This document shows, one piece after another, positions 61,354 through 64,000 of a DNA stretch of 64,000 nt. Where the stretch lies: assembly GCA_019722365.1 (NCBI GenBank), contig JADFUC010001205.1, positions 541,314 through 605,313 of the forward strand. The letters run 5' to 3'. The notes below the pieces were generated by a model that was not told the DNA's origin, searched no databases, and saw nothing but the letters and a program-made list of their open reading frames with translations. The DNA is from Lithospermum erythrorhizon (taxonomy: Eukaryota; Streptophyta; Magnoliopsida; Boraginales; Boraginaceae). The first letter of the stretch is position 1. Each line of letters opens with the position of its first letter. The translations under genes were made by a program, and so were the position numbers.

Positions 61354-62308
61354 GCTTGAAAAAATTACACAACTCGCTCATAAAAAAGAACCAATGCAAA
61401 CTAAGATCGAATAAATGTATAATAAATAAATTACAATAAAACATACATACATTTATATATAATGCATTTATCACGAAAGAGCATTTCTACGATATCGCCA
61501 GCCGGATATTAACAACCTTCCCTCAAGAATCCTCCAACGAATCCTTCAGCACTTCAAGTGATATGCCTCCAGTTAGTCCACACCAAGAGCGGTCAATCTT
61601 CACATTGGATTACTTAGCGTTGACAACCGGGGATGCAGCCAAAATCGACTCAAACGCGTATATGGGAGGGATTTTCGAGGGGCTGGCGGCTTGGGGTTTG
61701 AAGAGTATATGAAACGAAACTTAGGTTTTTCTTTTCATCTATTTCCTTTTTATATAGCCCTCTTCCTATTTCGCCTCGAATAGCTTCGACACGCTGATAA
61801 ATAAGTTAACCCGTCAAGAATTAACTTATTAAACGAAAAGTAACTTAACAAGTTACTAATGAGTTTCCTCGTTAAACCGCCAATTGAATCTGCCAAGTTT
61901 AATTGATTCGGTTTTGTCCAATTTGTGGTTTACATTATCAATGTAAAACTCTCGATTGCATCTCGTTGATTTTAATCAAACTCTAATTTGATAATCACGA
62001 TTTAATTTCCATACACGGAATATGACTCAACGTCATCAGACAGGCGTGACCTTCGGCTCGATATTCGTATAATAACATAATTGACCATTATGATTATTAT
62101 AACGACATGACGATTCATTAATCTCAAGATAACCTTCCATATTATCGTGGTTCCATTTTAGAATTTTATAATTACTATTCATTGAACACTTAGTTTGACT
62201 AATCTCATTTAACTAAAACTAGTAAATGAATTGTTACAACAATTATCGCAACGGGCATAATTATAGAAAATCAAACCGAATGTATTAATATTCCAAATTT
62301 AAAAAGCG
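61354..62308 (-). repeat. LTR-like repeat, copy C (3' copy of the inserted element)
   Basis: On the minus strand it shows the family layout: upstream taactag-type block, ttaacttgttaa words, TATATAA box (about 61,751-61,757) and a transcribed tail. Similar to copies A, B and D, with many indels. Confidence 0.6.
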
Positions 62309-62536
62309 TAATGTAAGTAAACATTATTCAAATTTAAACACGGCCCTGGAGGCAATTCAAACCGGGATGGATCCTACTACAGGCCGCAACCTTCAGATTA
62401 TCCCCTTTACGTCAATCCATCTCTCCTTTCGAGTAATTTCTACTTGCTCTAAGTTCCCCGCATTGCGACAACATGAACTACAATGGGTGACAAAGACCAC
62501 CTAAGTAGAATTTAGGTGTTAAAAACTTTAATAACA

Positions 62537-62552
62537 TATATATATATATACC
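62537..62552. repeat. Short (TA)n tract
   Basis: A run of alternating T and A at the junction between the inner region and copy D of the LTR-like repeat. Copy A has a much longer one in the matching place. Confidence 0.8.
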
Positions 62553-63344
62553 TGTATGTCGTTAATTCATTCTTCCTATCTTCCAAGAACTTCAGACGCC
62601 GACTTCCAAAGGATCATCTTATGCGTATCGCTTAGAGATAACTCAAACTTATGGACGCTGGGGTTCATAACAAACCGAGAGAATTTCTTTAAATTTCTGC
62701 ACTCCCCCTCGCTCGTGAGGCCTCCTTTTCCCTATTAAGAGTGTTGGCTATCGGTCTGATGGGACTTCAGGTTTTCTATTTCATCTCTTTCCTTATATAG
62801 CCCCTTCCCCTGCTTTTCTCGCCTCCGAATAGCTTGACTCTTTGATAAATAATCAAACCCGTTAACTAACTTATTACTAAACGCAGTAAGTAACTAAACG
62901 TTACTAATGAAGCTCGTTAAACCGGCCAATCGAACTACAGTTAATTGATTCGGCTTTTGTCCAATACGTATTTTACATTATCATCAGCGTAAACTCTCAA
63001 GTATCTCGATTTTAATTAACCTCAATTTGATAATCACGATTTAATCTATTATACGCAAATATGACTCAACGCTATCAGAGGCAAATCTTCTGGCGCAGAT
63101 ATTATTAGTCGAGACAATAATTGACCTCATTATGATTATTATATCGATTATGCATGGGATCTAGCAATCGGGCATAACTCGAGCATATCTTTGAGTTCCA
63201 TTTTAGTAATTTACAATTATCTCATTTTAGTATAATAATATAATTGACCATATTAATCTCATTTAACTAAAACTAGTAAAATGAATCACATAATAATTGT
63301 CGAACGGTATAATTATAGAAATCAAAATACTTTAATTTTCAACA
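62540..63344 (-). repeat. LTR-like repeat, copy D (5' copy of the inserted element)
   Basis: Similar to copy C across the TATA box region (ccttatatagcccctt at about 62,791), the ttactaatga block and the segment aaaactagtaaaatgaa near its right end. It is shorter than copy C by about 150 bp. Its right end attttcaaca abuts the right-hand target duplication. Confidence 0.6.
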
Positions 63345-63349
63345 TTTAC

Positions 63350-64000
63350 TAAGTTATGAATGACAAATCACGCTTGGTTAGTCTAAAGTCCGAGTCGCTA
63401 ATATCAAAATAATATTTTCAGCGTGAATTTCTTTAATCAAGAAAGGAAATTCTTAATAAGTGGGGAGAATATTCTAATGATTTCTACGAGGCAAGTTCCA
63501 TTGCTGAGTCCTCTTGTTCTGCCTAAACAAAAAATTCATGCTTGTGTAAATAATTGTATGTTGTTTTACAAAGAGATGAATGCTTGAGGCGCATCGGTTT
63601 TTGGGAGAGGGTGTGTGTACGAGGGTAGCGAAGCGGGAGGAACAACGAAAAGCCACCGTAAGAAAGTGTTTTGATATACATGTTATTAGCCCCTCGACTA
63701 CAACAATTGTAGCATGCCAAGGAAGACAACTCAAGACATTTATTACGGCACCATCGCACTCAGATAGAAGATGGGTGGATGACACACCCGAGGGATGGAG
63801 CAGCTGTGGAAACATTTTGATGCAACATATCTAGATTTTAAAGCAAAAACAGAAACGTTAGCACTTGCCCTGTTCACGGTTTTAGTCCTTTTGAAAAGTT
63901 CGATGCTAATATTCTTGTTGGCCATTTATTATCCGAAAGTAATAATTTACCATCGCGACAGTATAGCAATACGTAACCTTCGAACGAAGTAATTATGGAT
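63350..64000 (+). pseudogene. CACTA TNP2-type transposase, continuation after the insertion, cut by window end
   Basis: It aligns with minus-strand 23,650-24,080 of element 1. LPKQKIHACVNNCMLFYKEM (about 63,515-63,575) matches the LP.QKI.AC.N.CML..KE block of TNP2. KMGG and GMEQLWKHFDATYLDF (about 63,765-63,840) match the WMTHP.DGEAWKHFD..YPDF block. At least one frameshift lies between these. Minus-strand open frames here (63,474-63,815) are antisense. Confidence 0.85.

Larger units (their letters stand above)
61354..63344 (-). mobile_element. Short LTR element inserted in TNP2 (TRIM-like)
   Basis: About 2.0 kb splits the TNP2 gene. ATTTAC is found on both sides (61,348-61,353 and 63,344-63,349), which fits a 5-6 bp target duplication. 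The ends are inverted copies of ttgaaaa, and on the minus strand the element begins TGTTGAAAA. Two LTR-like copies in the same orientation are separated by only about 230 bp with no coding sequence, as in TRIM elements. A clear primer-binding site was not found. Confidence 0.65.
51591..64000 (+). mobile_element. CACTA (En/Spm) element 2, running off the window
   Basis: It starts CACTATTAAAAATG and is followed by gccgacg and ccgacac subterminal words. The Transposase_24-type gene (52.7-54.6 kb) and TNP2-type gene (from 60.86 kb) are both on the plus strand in the same order as in element 1. The whole is enlarged by an LTR-like insertion (about 56.5-60.3 kb) and a 2.0 kb LTR element inside TNP2. 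The right end is beyond the window. Confidence 0.85.

Noticed and set aside
63474..63815. Minus-strand open frame of 113 codons
   Set aside because: It is the antisense of TNP2 coding sequence. The similar minus/plus shadow at 23.66-23.93 kb confirms this.

Overview
The window looks like transposon-rich intergenic DNA from a flowering plant. It is AT-rich, has long gene-free stretches, and carries families typical of angiosperms: CACTA (En/Spm) elements with TNP2 and Transposase_24-type genes, a Sirevirus-like Ty1/copia element, a Tat-clade Ty3/gypsy element with two RNase H domains, a TTF/ZMYM1-type hAT transposase relic and Stowaway MITEs. The species cannot be named from this sequence. No rRNA, tRNA, CRISPR or bacterial-style operon was seen. 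Almost all transposon genes are broken by stops, frameshifts and small indels.

Layout. 1-1690: two copies of one LTR-like repeat lying tail to tail. 1.7-5.2 kb: unclassified decayed DNA. 5.2-10.8 kb: a minus-strand Tat-clade gypsy relic (leader/LTR, gag, protease, RT, RNase H, second RNase H, in falling coordinates). 11.6-18.1 kb: the only stretch with plausible non-transposon genes. It holds two paralogous minus-strand small proteins of a family I do not recognise (15.3-15.9 and 17.3-17.9 kb), each with a TATA box, two matching RNase H-like fragments, and a hAT transposase relic. 18.57-19.41 kb: two Stowaway MITEs. 19,488-28,866: a complete CACTA element with ATT target duplication, both genes on the minus strand. 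28.9-32.6 kb: intergenic DNA. 32.6-34.8 kb: an LTR-like relic. 34.8-41.0 kb: very AT-rich DNA with direct and inverted repeats. 40,977-49,557: a full-length copia element with two LTRs, initiator-Met primer site, polypurine tract and AATAT target duplication. 51,591 to the window end: a second CACTA element of the same family as the first, in the opposite orientation. It is interrupted by a roughly 3.8 kb LTR-like insertion full of tandem repeats and, within its TNP2 gene, by a 2.0 kb LTR element of the same family as the repeat at the left end of the window.

How the parts relate. The window is a nested record of insertions. In the CACTA elements the TNP2-type gene is the transposase and the Transposase_24-type gene is the second, probably DNA-binding, protein; both copies are clearly pseudogenised. 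The copia and gypsy elements are old: their frames are broken and the copia LTRs differ at many positions. The best candidate for undescribed biology is the paralogous gene pair at 15-18 kb. Its two copies keep open frames, promoter spacing and an odd shared feature, an in-frame stop followed by a further conserved in-frame tail.
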